Shown here piece by piece: positions 23,810-36,775 of a stretch of 57,053 nt of DNA. Source of the stretch: Halicephalobus mephisto (lineage: Eukaryota > Nematoda > Chromadorea > Rhabditida > Panagrolaimidae); assembly GCA_009193035.1 (NCBI GenBank), contig SWDT01000413.1, forward strand, positions 1-57,053, written 5' to 3'. The notes beneath the pieces are model-generated. The model worked only from the letters and a program-made list of their open reading frames with translations. It made no database searches and had not been told where the DNA came from. Made by a program: the position numbers and the translations under genes. How positions within the stretch are numbered: position 1 is the stretch's first letter; each line of letters starts with the position of its first letter.

Positions 23810-24648
23810 GAACATTAGGCTTTATGATAGTCTTTTTTTCGGACAACTTTTTTTCAATCGATGGAAACGAGGACAAAAATGTTAAACTTTTTTAATAATA
23901 GAAGCCACACCCGTCGAAGAAGCTCCTCGTTTTTTGAACCAATTCAGAACTAAAATTTGCTTTTTTTAATTTACAAATATTGTAATTAAAGAAATACTGA
24001 TTTATATTTTTGATGATTTTTAAATTCGTACGCGGAAAAAACGAAAGTAGAAAACGGTAAATTTGGTGATTTTTATTAAGTTTTATTTTTTATTTTCATT
24101 CATTTTTTAAATTTTCGAAATTTTTAAAAATTCTGGAAATTTCTATAAGGATAATTTTGTAAAAAACCATTTATATTTTATAATAATGGTTTTTTAATTA
24201 TCACGTAACAACAGCGAAAATTAAAAACAATAAATTTGGTACATTGCTGTCGAAATTAGTTCAATTTTTTTTATTTCTTATTTTTTTTTATCAAAATCTT
24301 AAAAATGTTAAAAATAGGTTCTGAAATAATTGTATACAGAATTTCATTTTTAATTTTTGCAATAATTTCATTAAAGTTTATTTTTATTATAATTCATATT
24401 TATTTTAATTTTTTAAATTTAAATTTTATTTTTATTTTTATAATAATTTTTTAAATTTAAATTTTATTTTTATAATAATTTTATTAAATTTCTATTTTAT
24501 TTTAATTTTTTATAATAATTTTATTAAAATTTCTATCTTATTTAAATTTTATTTAAATTTTTATAATAATTTTTTAAATTCCTATAGTAATTTTATTAAA
24601 TTTCTATTTTATTTTTATAATAATTTTATCTTAGTTAATTCACCAGTG
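23810..24648. other. AT-rich spacer between PHLPP and the 7TM gene
   Basis: No gene seen. 24.25-24.63 kb is a run of TTTTATTTTTATAATAATTT-type low-complexity repeats. An acceptor-like TTTTATCTTAG at about 24633 precedes the receptor ATG and may be its trans-splice site. Confidence 0.6.
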
Positions 24649-26272
24649 ATGCATTCTCCTTTTCACATCGCTTTGCCCATAAACAGTGGAGGAAAGGAAG
24701 ACTGTATGACCGTTGCGAACTTGGTCAAGCAACGAAGACAAATCGACTTGATTTTCGCTTTATTAGGACTCGTATTTTCTACTGTACATTTGGGTATTTT
24801 GTGTTATTTACGGTATTGGCAAAAAAGAAAAGGTTTTTTTCTGCTTTTTTTACAGGTAAGTTATCGGGCATACGATACTTGTGTCCCAGATGTTTGTTCC
24901 AATTTTAATTCAAAAATTAAAAATTATTTTAAATGAGTTTTATATGGAATTTTGAAAGTTGTTCTGAGTAAATTTTCAGTTTTTATAGAATCTAAAAATG
25001 AAATTTTGGATTTTCTTAGAGTCAGGATTAGTCTCCAGAATTCGGGATTTTGACTCCAGATTCAAAATTCACAGATCTGATTACATTATTTAAAGCACTT
25101 TTTTTTTCAATTTTAGAAATATTTTAGAAATTAAAATTAATCACCAGAATTTGGAATTCTGAAACTTCTGACTCCAGATTCAGAATTCACAGAGCTGATT
25201 ATATTGTTTTAGATACTTTTTAACTCCAGAATTTGAACATAAATATTTGGGACACAAATTTCGTAACACAAATTTATCAGTTACACTGATTTAAATTGAT
25301 CAAATTCCAGGCTGTTTTAAGTATTTTAACTTTGGTATTTTTGTTAATTGGTTGTTTGATCGATATTTGTTTAATCAAACTTACCAAAGGATGGGTGTTT
25401 TTCCGAGCTCATTTGTGGCTTTTCATCGTTAATTTCCTGATGGCAACTTATGGATTCCTCATCGTCGTCCTCTGCATCGACCGTTATGTCGCTCTGAACA
25501 GACCTCTATATTACCGTATTACGTTCATAAAACTCAAAGTCAGGGTAATTATGGTGTTTTTTTGCTGTTTTTTGGCAGGCATATGTTGTTTAAAATGGGT
25601 AATTTTCAACAAAATCGAACATGACAGTACCTACGGCGAAAACGAATTAGTTACAGGAAACACAGTATACATTGTATTTAGAACAGTAGCTACAGTAACA
25701 CAATATTTTATTTCTGGAGTGATTATGGTAGGTCTCAGCGTCAGAAATGCTCTGAAATTACGGGCCTTGGACAAAGCCCACTTTAACGAATTGAGGATGA
25801 GTGAAGGGCCCAGGAACCAATGGACCAAAAATCACAAAGTAAAGAAAAATTTTTTATTTTTTTTAAAATTAAATTTTCAGACAACAGCAAATATTTGTAT
25901 TTTTTTAGCATTTTCTTATATTTTATTTAATTGGCCTTATGCAATGACTGATTACTTTTACACAGATGAAGTAAGTTCCAAATTTCCAACATTAATAAAA
26001 ACAAAATTTAGCTTTTCGAAAAATCCTGGTACGGCATAGTGGAATTGATTATAAATCTCTCTCAAGTCCTGTATATCCAACTAAATCTACTTTTCTTTGC
26101 TTACTGCAGCAGGACCTACAGAGCCACGTTGGTTCAATGCTGCAAAACCACTGGAAATTTCTTCAAAAACATTTTTCCCGGTCGGGATTTCTTCAGGAAG
26201 AAAATCAGAAAAAAACCAAAATCCACAAACAGTCAGGACTCTTTAGTAAGTACATTTATTGAACGATTCTAA
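24649..26272 (+). CDS. orphan seven-transmembrane receptor, rhodopsin-like
   Basis: Exons 24649-24855, 25311-25838, 25881-25970 and 26012-26272 join in phase to about 360 residues. Hydrophobic segments are visible at LIFALLGLVFSTVHLGILCY, VLSILTLVFLLIGCLIDICL, LFIVNFLMATYGFLIVVLC, VIMVFFCCFLAGICC, TATVTQYFISGVIMVGL-type, ICIFLAFSYILFNW and LSQVLYIQLNLLFFAYC. TM3 ends in CIDRYVALNRP, the rhodopsin-family DRY motif. NPxxY in TM7 is replaced by QLNLLFFAYC. The short N-terminus has no signal peptide, and the C-tail is Lys/Arg-rich (RDFFRKKIRKKPKS). Likely a nematode peptide or orphan receptor; the ligand is unknown. The long first intron carries a dispersed repeat also found in the SMCR8 gene. 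Confidence 0.75.
24911..25246 (+). repeat. dispersed intronic repeat, copy A
   Basis: About 336 bp nearly identical to 38646-38985 on the same strand. Both copies begin at CAAAAATTAAAAAT and end at GAACATAAATAT. It occupies most of intron 1 of the 7TM gene. Confidence 0.92.
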
Positions 26273-26401
26273 CTCGATCTCATGTAACTAAATGAAACCA
26301 TTCCCAGTTATTGGAATATATGTTCTGATACCGAATAAATAAACTGTTACCCCATTGTAGTAATCCGAGCCTTACCATACCAACTAACATCCACTAATAG
26401 A

Positions 26402-27279
26402 TTAGCGAACACTGTACAAAAACAAGAAAATAAGGCAAGTTGTAATAACGGCAGCCAGAACTACAGTGTCTTTTCGTTTTTTCATCCGGATTTTTTGCAT
26501 GAGATTGTTGATGGCAGGGTACTTTTTCAATGTGATTTGTAATTGGTGCATGGCTCCAGCGATCCGACGTTGTTGATGGTGTATGTTTTCCTTGACTCCC
26601 AGAGCCAGGCTGAAGCGCATTCGACCATTTTTGGATTTTTTATGAAACTACTCACCTAATCTGTTCATCGATCATCCGTTCTGAGTTTGTAATATGCTCA
26701 TGTTCAGCTAAAAGCATGTCACTGGATCGATTGCGGGAACTCAAAAATGGTTCAGTTTCCCCAGCTGATGTGCCGCCGTATAGCAAATCTTCTCTGAAAA
26801 TTAACTTTAGATGGTGATAGAGATGTAATTATCACCTTTCCATCTGTTTCTCGACAAGTTCCCGCACACGATGAAACTCGTGGTTATAATCCTTCAAGAC
26901 ATCGTGATAACGACGAAGAGTGTGTTCATTCGAGCTTCCGCCAGCCCTGTTGTACACAATGGCTTCAAGTTTCCTGTTGACTTCTTCCAATTGCTTAAGT
27001 AAATCTTCAACTTCACGAGCATCTTGAAGAAAAGCGGCACGCCGAGAACGATTGACAGAATTATCACTGCCGTTATATCGATTTCCTAAAGCACCCAAAT
27101 CAAATTCATATATCAAACAAAAAACAAACCAGAGTTAGTGTATTTATTCAGAACATGGAGTTTGGTATCAATGCTTGACCCAAGAAATCGAGCTTCTTCG
27201 CGAACGGCTGAAAATGACAAATCAGATGACTTTATATAAACAAAAAACTACCATCCCATTCACTACTTAGAGAACTCAT
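26402..27279 (-). CDS. GOSR1/GOS-28 family Golgi v-SNARE
   Basis: Five exons (27279-27252, 27207-27130, about 27086-26836, about 26793-26658, about 26620-26402) give about 230 residues. The N-terminus SSLSSEWDAVREEARFLGSS matches the GOSR1 start. A helical region follows (LLKQLEEVNRKLEAIVYNR, RRYHDVLKDYNHEFHRVREL). Then comes the SNARE motif (SLALGVKENIHHQQRRIAGA, MHQLQITLKKYPAINNLMQK) and a C-terminal anchor (TVVLAAVITTCLIFLFLY). The protein functions in ER-Golgi and intra-Golgi vesicle fusion. It is divergent from NUDCD1, with about 325 bp between start codons, probably a shared promoter region. Confidence 0.9.
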
Positions 27280-27605
27280 ATCAACCGAGTACATCCCGCA
27301 GAAGGATATTCAGTAATTACATACGTCTAGAGTCCAAATAACAGAGCGCCACGTTGCAACGCTGAATTTCTCCGCCTCGAGTTCAAATTGTTGTTGGCTT
27401 TCTCCAATCCATTTTCGTGTCGAGACCGGGTTCTTCTGTCTGCTCGTCCCGGCCAAACATTCCGCTTATGTATCATGGGATTTCACAACTTGTCTCGCGG
27501 TAATTTTCGCTCGATTTTCTTTTTTCTTTTTTTATCCTAACGTCTCAATTGCTTACTAACGTGACGAGGAACTTGAAAGATATCTTGAAGCTTTATAGGT
27601 TCAAA
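27280..27605. promoter_or_regulatory. probable bidirectional promoter of GOSR1 and NUDCD1
   Basis: The only sequence between two divergent start codons. It is more GC-rich than other gaps and contains a pyrimidine-rich stretch (TTTTCTTTTTTCTTTTTTT near 27518). No TATA or operator can be assigned with confidence. Confidence 0.45.
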
Positions 27606-29742
27606 ATGAGCAATGAAGCCGACACCAACGTTCAGATGGCGAATGTTGAAAATATCAAGAATAGTCGTGCCGAAGGAACGGATCGAACTTCTGAGGGTAA
27701 CAAATCCACAGTGACGGATACGACGATGGAAGGAACAGATGAATTTGAGACCTTTTCTCGGAATAATCCGGCTTATAATATGATCGAAGTGCGGCCGGAT
27801 GCTGCTTACATCAATAACCAATTCGAACGTTTCATCAACGTCGACAATCCCTTTAGAATGATGAAGATTACTCTCTCAGATCGGGGTTTTTCTAGCATTA
27901 TTTATTTAAATATTTAATGGAGTTTTTCAGTCTTGGTTCCTAGACCGTCCTCTACCCTGACGTCTCCATTGGAATTTAATTTTTTCGAAAAATCCAGCGC
28001 AGTTTTCTACGATGCCGTCAGTTCTTGTTCCAAATTCGACTACTTTTTTTACATGAATACTGGCGGGATTATTCATCGACTTATTTTCAATAGAAAGGTA
28101 CAATACATGTGTTAAATTCTGTTTTAATAAATTTAATTATTTTAGGAAGCTTTCGTGTGCGATTACAACGCGGTCGCAAATCCATATCCTTTTGAATTTA
28201 ACCCTAATGACCTTCCAGACGACGTTCCGAGGTTACCGATATCCTTGCGATTTGCCGGTGAAGATTTTGCTTTCATGTCCACAGGCACTGGATGGCTGAT
28301 TATATATCACACGGATGACAGGAAAAGCCCTAATCGATGGACTTCCGTGGCTTATATGTTTTTGCCAAATCATTGTGATAGTTTTGTTCTGCATCAGGAC
28401 ACAAATACTCTCCAAGAATTGGATTACGGACAACCATTTCATGTGTCTGAAGTTCAAATGTCCGGTCAGAAGATTTTCGACGTCGTTATAACTGCCGTTG
28501 TCGAGCTTTCTCCAGAAGAACGGGCAAAAACCAAAACTCAAACTCATAGGACTACGATGCATTGGATGAAAATTGTGATCGGTAAGTATTTAGTTGTGAA
28601 TTTTGTCAGTGATTATTTTAGGAGATATGCATGTTGCTCGATTTGCTCATCATCGTATCATCGATGTCCACGGACGGGTTGAAGGATTAACCTTGGGTGC
28701 AGATCATAAACTTTTAGTTGTTGCTTCCAATCAACTTCCAGTTGTTGTTTTTGATAGTCAAAGCCAGATTAAGGATAAGGGTGTTCGAAATATTTGCACA
28801 AGAATTCCAATAGAGCCTGTTTATACTTGGAACGACGACGAAAACACTGTCACAATTACTTTCAATCGATCCGGTATAATTTGTAAAGATGATCTCACGG
28901 TTGATTATTCTGCCAACAGTATCAATGTTATTCACAGATGGGAACGATGGCTATGCGGTAATTTAGCTGGGGAAATTCTGCCAGATCAGTGTTCTTGGAC
29001 CTTTGATCGTTCTCTGGAAAAACCTCCGCAAACGACGTAATTATTTTTTAAATAATTTTTTTGATTTAATTTTTTAGGGTTGTTATTACATTGAAAAAGA
29101 AGAATCCAGGTAGATGGAGTACTGTAGTTCCCACTAATGTTAATGGTCGCAAAATCGGTGAAATTTCTACTGTTCCAAAAAATGTACCTTCTGAAACCAA
29201 AAAGCCTGGTAAATTGTATTTATCCTGGATTGATTCTGATGTTGCTGCTTGTGGCGCTGAATTGAGTAATGCTGAATTTATCCTGGCTGGAGATGCTGCA
29301 CCTAATGCTCCGAAGAAATTCCTCATGGGATTTGGAGATAACTGTATTGTGTTCAATTTTGAATCAAGGGAATTATTTAAACATGAATATACTTTTGAAG
29401 GATTTATACCTATGAAATCAGCTAAATTAAATCAGAAATATACTGTATTCAATCACAAAGACCGCAGTGTTGCCATTGTTGACAAAGTTGATGCTGCTTA
29501 TGTTTATTACAGAAGGATTCCTAATAATCGTAAGAATTTAATGTTTTTTGAATTTTTAATAATTGATTTTAGCTATTTATCAAATGGAAGTTTTGAACGC
29601 CGCAAATCCCCACAATGTTGGAGTTCAACGCATTTTAGAATTCGGAAGAATGGACAGCGGACCAGAAGCTATCGCAGCCATATCCACGGAGAAATTACTT
29701 TATATCTTTTGTTACGATCGATTCTATGTAATCGCCGTCTGA
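27606..29742 (+). CDS. NUDCD1-like CS-domain protein
   Basis: About seven exons with 40-60 bp introns. The N-terminal half forms a beta-rich domain as in NUDCD1 (ATGTGWLIIYHTDDR-like segment, GRVEGLTLGADHKLLVVASN). A central CS/p23 fold follows: YTWNDDENTVTITFNRSG, DLTVDYSANSINVIH, LAGEILPDQCSWTFDRSLE, VVITLKKKNPGRWSTVV. The C-terminal part (LYLSWIDSDVAACGAE, HEYTFEGFIPMKSAKL, VDAAYVYYRRI) matches the family's tail. NUDCD1 is a NudC-like co-chaperone. The first in-frame ATG giving MSNEADTN was taken as start. AATAAA at 29787 is 45 bp after the stop, and the next gene starts 235 bp on. Confidence 0.85.
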
Positions 29743-29976
29743 AATTTTAGAATATTATATTCTGCAATTTTTATAATTATATTGATAATAAATTCTTTCT
29801 TGGGTATATAATGTGTTATATTGGTCGCTAGAACCACTGATTACTTGTTTTTCGTTTTTGAAAGGTCTTGACGCGAAATTGGCTTTTGCGGACCATTTTT
29901 GTTGTCAATGATCCGGGTTTTCCCGTCAAATTATTTATTAATATTTTTCTTATTTTTAGAATTCGCCAATATTCTA

Positions 29977-32900
29977 ATGAGTTCATCGATTCATTATAAA
30001 TTTCGGACGCAGAATGTTTATAAAACTCTTTCATTTAATGGAAATTCTATCACTGCAAATGATTTAAAACGGGAAATATGTAAAGCTGAAGGTATAAAAA
30101 CTGAACTTTTCGATCTTAAATTTTCTGATTCGTTCAGTAATAAACCTTATATTGGTGATGATCAAATATTACGAAATTCTTCTGTTACTGTTGCTAGAGT
30201 ACCTCATGAACATGGACCAAAAATTCCGAAAATACTGTAAGATTTTTTTAAAATTATGTTAATTTGAATTTAATTGTTTAGTGAGCCAGAAATATCTGCA
30301 TCTGCACCTGAAGTCGCTGATCAGGATAACGTTACTCATATAAATACCGAAGATTTCGAAAAAATGACCGAAGCTGAAAGATTAAAACACGCGATTCATC
30401 AATCTACTTATAAATATACAGCTAATAAGTAAGTTTTTATTTAAAATTATAAATAATAATTATTTTTTTAGTTACAAAAAGAAACCTAACCCTATGAATC
30501 CTACAGCCCAAGCACCTCCGGATTATTTTTGTTTTCGTTGTAGCCAATTAGGCCATTTTCCAAAAGCTTGTCCATTGGTATGTTTTCATATATGAATAAT
30601 TTTGTAAAATTAATTTTTAATTTTGCAGGTTAATGTTAGAAGAACGACAGGGATACCTAATGAAGAACTGATGGAAACTACCCCTGATGACCCTCAAGCC
30701 ATGCTTCACCCATCTGGCCGATTCGTGATACCGATCATGCATTACCGCGCTCGTGAACAGCGACGACTTATGGAAGAAAAACGGAAACTTGGAATCACAC
30801 CTGGATCTGATTCGAAATTGAAACAAGGAAAACGAGAAGATCCCCCCGATTTGAAATGTCCGATATGCAACAACCTGTTCATAGAAGCCGTCTCAGTGAC
30901 CTGCTGCGAGTCAAGTTTCTGCTCAGAGTGCATACAACAGAAAATATTGGATGCAGGTATAGCCGACACCCCGTTCCTCTGTCCCGCTTGTAACAAACAA
31001 ATTGCCAACAAAGACGTCCACGAGAATAATGAATTACGTGATGCTGTTTCAAAATACAGGAAATCATTATTGAATCCATTAACAATTCAGTCACCTATAG
31101 ATGTGACATCTGAGTTTTCGATAAAACCAAAGGTTCGATCAAATTCGTTATTATATAGGATATTAATACCATTTCAGCAAGAAACAGAGGTTACAGAACC
31201 CCCTGAAGTATCTATATCAGCAGAACCGGTTAAATTACCCACAGTTAATTTGAGTGCGATGCTTGCAAAAAAATCACAAACACCACCTTTGCTTGATATT
31301 TCGCAACCTCCTCCGCCAGTTATTCCTGTAATGACCGAAAATGCCAAAACGGTTATTGAGGAAAATGCGGTGCGAGTGGCACCGAGCGAGACAGATGAAC
31401 AGTCGAAATCGGTTGAATCTGTTATTCCGCCTTTGCCACCAAAAATGGAAACAAAACCTAAATCTAATAACAAGGGACTTATTAATGGAATTGAATTAAA
31501 TGATCATGATCGTGCTGCAATAGATAGAGCTTGGGAAAAGCTTGCTGCTGTTGATGATGTGAGTTTAATTTAGAGAAAATTGATATATGAAAATTTTTAG
31601 GATTTGGATTTAGCTACGTTATTTAATGGATCTACACCTCCTTCTTCGCCTAAACATGGAAGTAAAAACCGAAAACGATCTCGTTCCAGATCTCCTATCA
31701 GAAGCCGATCGAAAGAAAAGCGAAAGAGCTCTCGGGAACGTTCTCGAGACAAAGATCGCGAGCGAAGACGTGAAAGACAACGTTCTCGTGATGCAGATCG
31801 TGATCGTGACAGAGACCGAGAGAGACAACGTGAGAAGGACAAGGATAAGGAATACGAGAAACGGAAGGAAAGAGACCGTCAAAAGGAACGTGAAAAAGAG
31901 AAGGAACGAGAGAAACTAAAAGATAAAGAACGTGAAAAGAAGAAAGATGATGATAAGAAGAAGGACGATGATAAGAAGAAAGATGAGGATAAGAAGAAGG
32001 ACGATGATAAGAAGAAAGATGAGGATAAGAAAAAGGATGATGATAAGAAGAAAGATGAGGATAAGAAGAAGGACGATGATAAGAAGAAAGATGAGGATAA
32101 GAAAAAGGAAAGAGAACATGAAAAGGATAAAGACCGTCCGAAGGAAGAAGAAAAACAAAAACAGAAAGAACATGAAAAAGAGTCCCAAAAAGATGAAGAC
32201 AGACAGAAAGAAAGAGAACGTGATAAGGAACGTCCGAGGGAAGAAGAGAAACAGAAGGAACGTGATAAGGATAAGGATAAAGATCATCGTCCGAAGGAAG
32301 AAGAAAAGCAGAAGGAACGTGAGAAGGAGGAGAAGGAATCCCAGAAAGATGATGAAAGACAAAAAGAAAGAAGACGTGAAAAGGAAAGAGATCATCGTCC
32401 GAAGGAAGATGATAGACAGAAGGATAGAGAACGTGAGAAGGATAGGGATCATCGTTCGAAAGATGAAGAAAAACAGAAGGAAAGAGAACGTGATAAGGAA
32501 CGTCCGAGAGAAGAAGAGAAACAGAAAGAACGTGAGAAGGATAAGGATCATCGTCCAAAAGATGAAGAAAGACAAAAAGAACGTGACAGGGATAAGGATA
32601 AGGATCATCGTCCGAAGGAAGAAGAAAGACAAAAAGAACGTGATAGAGATAAGGATAAGGACAAGGACCATCGTCCAAAGGATGAAGAAAGACAAAAAGA
32701 ACGTGATAAAGATAGAGATCGTCCAAAGGATGAGGAAAAGCAGAAGGAACGCGATAGGGATAAGGATCGTCATAAGGAAGAAGAAAGACCGAAGGAACGT
32801 GATAGGGATAAAGATCGTCCAAAGGATGAGGAGAAACAGAAGGAACGTGATAGGGATAAGGATCGTCCTAGGGAAGAAGAAAGACCGAAAGAAAGAGAAC

Positions 32901-33166
32901 ATGACAAGGAACGTCAGAAGGACACTGAACGAGAAAGGAAGACTGAATCTAAATCGCGTTCTGAAGGTAAAGAAAAGAAGAAAAAGAAGAAACATAGGTC
33001 TGATGAAGGTGGTGAAGAGAAGAAAAAGAAGAAACATCGACATCACGATGATAAAGATAGTGAACGGAAGAAGAGCAAGAAACGACACAAAGAAAAGAAG
33101 AGAAAACGAGAACATTCTGATGAACCAGATGAATCCAGAGAACGAAAAAAAAGGAGAAAATCATAA
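29977..33166 (+). CDS. rbpl-1: RBBP6-type E3 ligase (DWNN, zinc knuckle, RING)
   Basis: Exons 29977-30236, about 30282-30427, about 30472-30577, about 30629-31561 and about 31602-33166. The order matches RBBP6: an N-terminal ubiquitin-like DWNN domain (SSIHYKFRTQNVYKTLSFNG), a CCHC knuckle (CFRCSQLGHFPKAC), then a RING/U-box (CPICNNLFIEAVSVTCCESS, CSECIQQK, CPACN). The Pro-rich middle is followed by a long SR/Lys-Asp-Glu tail. RBBP6 is an E3 ligase tied to pre-mRNA 3' processing, and the SR tail fits nuclear speckle association. The tail is built from repeat-expanded codons (31.9-32.9 kb). An acceptor-like TATTTTTAG lies 17 bp before the ATG. The symbol follows the C. elegans homologue. Confidence 0.9.
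31930..32110 (+). repeat. in-frame 36-bp coding repeat (KKKDDDKKKDED)
   Basis: GATAAGAAGAAGGACGAT and GATAAGAAGAAAGATGAG blocks alternate for about 180 bp inside the RBBP6 tail. They encode alternating DDKKKD/EDKKKD. Near-identical nucleotide copies indicate recent expansion, not just selection on the protein. Confidence 0.9.
32110..32920 (+). repeat. degenerate coding repeat RPKEEEKQKERDRDKD
   Basis: About 20 imperfect units of 40-66 bp with core CGTCCGAAGGAAGAAGAAAA and GAACGTGATAAGGATAAGGA encode a highly charged low-complexity tail. The array keeps frame throughout. All long open frames on the opposite strand here are shadows of this repeat. Confidence 0.88.
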
Positions 33167-33515
33167 TTGATCTCTGTTGTTTGCTTATTTTGGGTTACTA
33201 TCAATGGTTGTCCTGGTTGTTAAAAACTTAAAGTTGCTATTTTTTTTGACTTATTCGATAGAATAAAAGTTAAAGTGAATCATTTGATGCGAGCGATCCA
33301 TACTCGATGTCTCGGTGCGAAAAAATATTCTTTCGTTGAGCTGTGGAGCTGTCCGCGCAGCTCTCGACGACCCCGTTTCAATATCCATTTTTTATCCGTT
33401 AACAATCAATTTTCAGTATATATTGTGTGAAATAGTATGGGCATCGTCTATTGAGCCTATTTATCAATTCCGTAAAATCGGAATTGCGAAATATCAACTT
33501 TCTAGTTTGTTGTTT

Positions 33516-36500
33516 ATGATGAGTGCAGTGACGGCGGGATCTTCATTAAGTGAATCAATAGGATCAGCTAAAGAAACAGAAATATCGAAAAATAACGATA
33601 TTAATATTCATCGATTAAGTTCCATGACAGACGAAGTAAGTTATTTAATAATTTTTTTATATATGGAATCGATGAGTCAACTTTAGAGAGACGCAATATT
33701 AACCTCACATTTGGAGGAATTGAGTATTTCTGATCGTCGTGACAGTCCTGTGCATTCTGAACATGGCATACAAGGAGTTATTCCGTTGCCTTCTGAAATC
33801 GAACCTTCTGCGTATGAAGATGATCCCCATGTTTATGTCAATCTTGCCGCGATAGAAAATAAAAGAATTTTGGACGATATAGACAGACGACCATTGCCAC
33901 CTGTTCCTGATGATGACGCTGTTCCAATAAGGGTTTTGCCCAGTGGATGGCAGGAGTTTAAGAGTCCTGGAGGAAGAACTTATTACTATCATCCGGAATC
34001 GAAGGTTGGTCAATGGAAACCCCCACGAAGTACCCAATGTTCTGCGTTAAATCGACAGCAATCTGGGAAATTGTCTAGTTGTAGTGAAGCAGAAAGTTCT
34101 AAAGAAGACGATTCTGCCGGAGGAAACAAGATTATCCAAACACAACAAACGACGACTTTCCCGGTTGAAAATCCCACTTCAGTCGTGTCTTCTGAAGACA
34201 GGTTGTACTGTGAAGTCCCTCAAGAACCTTTTTCTCAGAAACCTAGTGTATCTACGATGACGAACAGCGTCGACAGTGGACTTGGAAGAAGTTCGATTTC
34301 ATATAAAAATCATGGATTTGGAATTACGAAATCGCCGATGGATGTCATGTCCGAAAGTGTCTGTACGCTTGAAGGAAATCAAATCGAACATCCTATTAAC
34401 TTTTCCAAAGACGATTCGTTTTTATTTCATCGTAATTTTGCTTCATCCGCTGTTAAAAAAGGAAATTTGGAAAAAATGAAACTTTCTGAACGCGGAACCA
34501 AGGTCAAACGCAAAGAATGGATCCCTGCTTACGCTTATCTTTCTTACGGTCATTTACTTTTTTACAAAGATCAAAAAAGAGCCGAGGTTTGTTTTTATTT
34601 TTACAAACTAAATTAAAATTTTACAGGAAATTCTAAAATCTTTCAGAATTTAATGGAAGATTTTGAAGTATTTTATAATCGATTAAAAAACTGAAATTTT
34701 CTAGGATTCTGAAGCAACTTTTAGAATATTTAAAATTTCAGTAGACGATTCTGGAATATTTTGGAATTTCAGACAGTTTCAAACTTTTCTATAATCTTTT
34801 CGAAATTGTTATAACTTTTAAGATTTCGCAGAAATTTTTAGAATCTCTTATTTTTATTAGAATTTTTCGGAAATTTCTGGGAACTTTGGATTCTGAAAAT
34901 TTTTAGAATATCTTATTTTTATTAGAATTTTTCGGAAATTCCTGGGAACTTTGGATTCTGAAAATTTTTAGAATTTCTCTAACTTCATTGAGGCTTCTAA
35001 AATCTCTGGAAATCCGACTAAAACTTCTTAAAGTTTCCAAAATCTTATAAAAACTTCCGAAACTTAGGACTTAATGGAGGTTTTTAAATCTAAAAGTCAA
35101 ATTTAAAAATGTCCAAAAAATCTGAATATTTGTCTTGAAATAATTTTATAAAAATTTTATTTTTATGATGATTTGATGATTACAGAAATGCGGGAAACAT
35201 TATCTTGCTCCGTCCGATGTTTGTGATTTACGTGGAGCAAAATTGAGTTATGTAGATCCGAACAGTTTCAAGGATAAAAGAAGACGCCAGATAATTGATC
35301 TCATAATGGCTGATAATACGGAATATTGGTTTAGTTGTGCTGGAAACGATGCCGAAGTGGAAAGCTGGTACAATATGCTTATTCAAACTGTAAACACTTT
35401 GGTAAATTTTTATTCATTTTTTAAGGATTTTATATATCGGATTTTAGCCATCAGCTAAAGCATATCCTACTGCCGTTTTGTCGGGTAATGAAAATGGTTC
35501 ACTTCAAAGACGGCCTTCAGATTCATATCAGCATCAGTCTTTGAGTCTTGTGAAAAGCAATCAACTAAGAGGGTCGCAGAAAAGCAAATCGAAAATTCCT
35601 AAAGATTCATATGACGTCAATAATGAATCTTCACCAACCAAGGATTCCATTATTGAAAGATTATTAAAATTTTTCCGGTATAGACCATCAGTAGAACAAC
35701 TACGAGAACGTGGAATTTATCGTCGTAAGTTTTGTTTTTAAAAATATATAATTATTTTAAAATTTTATATAATTATTTTTAGAAATTTATATATTTTTTA
35801 AATTTTGTAATTTTTAAATTTTATAATTTAAAATATTTACAATTTTTTTTTAATTTTATAATTATTTCTAAAATATTTACAATTGTTTTAAATTTTATAA
35901 TTTAAAATATTTACAATTGTTTTTAATTTTATAATTATTTCTAAAATATTTACAATTGTTTTTTTTTTTAATTTTTAAATTTTATAATTATTTCTAAAAT
36001 ATTTACAATTGTTTTTTTTCCAGCTGAACCGATATTTGGCAGTACTTTGGTGGCGATTTGTCAACATGATCGAACAAATGTTCCGAGATTTATTACTGAG
36101 ATTACTAGGGTTATTGAAGAACGTGGTTTGCACGTTGACGGGATTTATAGAGTTAGCGGCAATTTGTCATCTATACAGAAAATTCGTTGCCAAGTAGATC
36201 AAGATAGATATGATGTGCTAAGGAAGGAGGACGACATACATGTCTTGACCGGAGCTTTGAAACTTTTTTTCAGAGAATTGTCAGAACCGATATTTCCGAT
36301 TTTTTTAAACAAGGAATTCATGGCTGCTATAAGACAAACGAACTTAAAAAACAAGGTGAAGACGATAGATGACCTTCTGGGCAAACTTCATGTTGTTCAT
36401 AAAGAAACCCTGAGGGTGCTTTTGGGACACTTACTAAGGTTTGTTTTTTTTGTAAAATTTAATAAAAATTAATTTTAGGGTAGCTACGCAGGCAGATAAA

Positions 36501-36775
36501 AACAGAATGACTATTCACAGCTTGGCAATTATGTTTGGACCTGCTTTGTTCAGTACAGAAGACAAACCGCCGTCGAGAAATACGAATACTGTAGACAAAA
36601 AAACAATTAAAAAAAGAAATAAAACAGGAAATGAAACAGAACAATCATCTGAACCAAATCAAATCCTGGCTTATAAAATGATAGTTTTTGGACAGATTGT
36701 GGAATTTCTTCTGAAAGAATTTAGCAAATTTTCGTCGTTCATTCCGAATTCTCGAAATGATAACCATAATATTTA
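33516..36775 (+). CDS. WW-PH-RhoGAP protein, ARHGAP12/15/27 type
   Basis: Exons about 33516-33635, 33687-about 34587, about 35187-35401, about 35449-35724, about 36024-36439 and about 36478-36775. A WW domain (LPSGWQEFKSPGGRTYYYHP, QWKPP), a PH domain (KKGNLEKMKLSERGTKVKRK, YLSYGHLLFYKDQKR, WYNMLIQT) and a C-terminal RhoGAP follow in the family order. The RhoGAP has the arginine finger in GIYRVSGN, plus VLTGALKLFFRELSEP and MTIHSLAIMFGPALF. It should stimulate GTP hydrolysis on Rac/Cdc42/Rho at membranes. The 600-bp intron before the PH second half is AT-rich and degenerate. The exact N-terminus is uncertain because the frame stays open upstream. Confidence 0.86.

Noticed and set aside
31619..33170. 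Long frames on both strands over the RBBP6 tail (up to 412 codons)
   Set aside because: Shadows of the charged repeat; codon periodicity forces all frames open. Only the frame continuous with DWNN and RING is supported.
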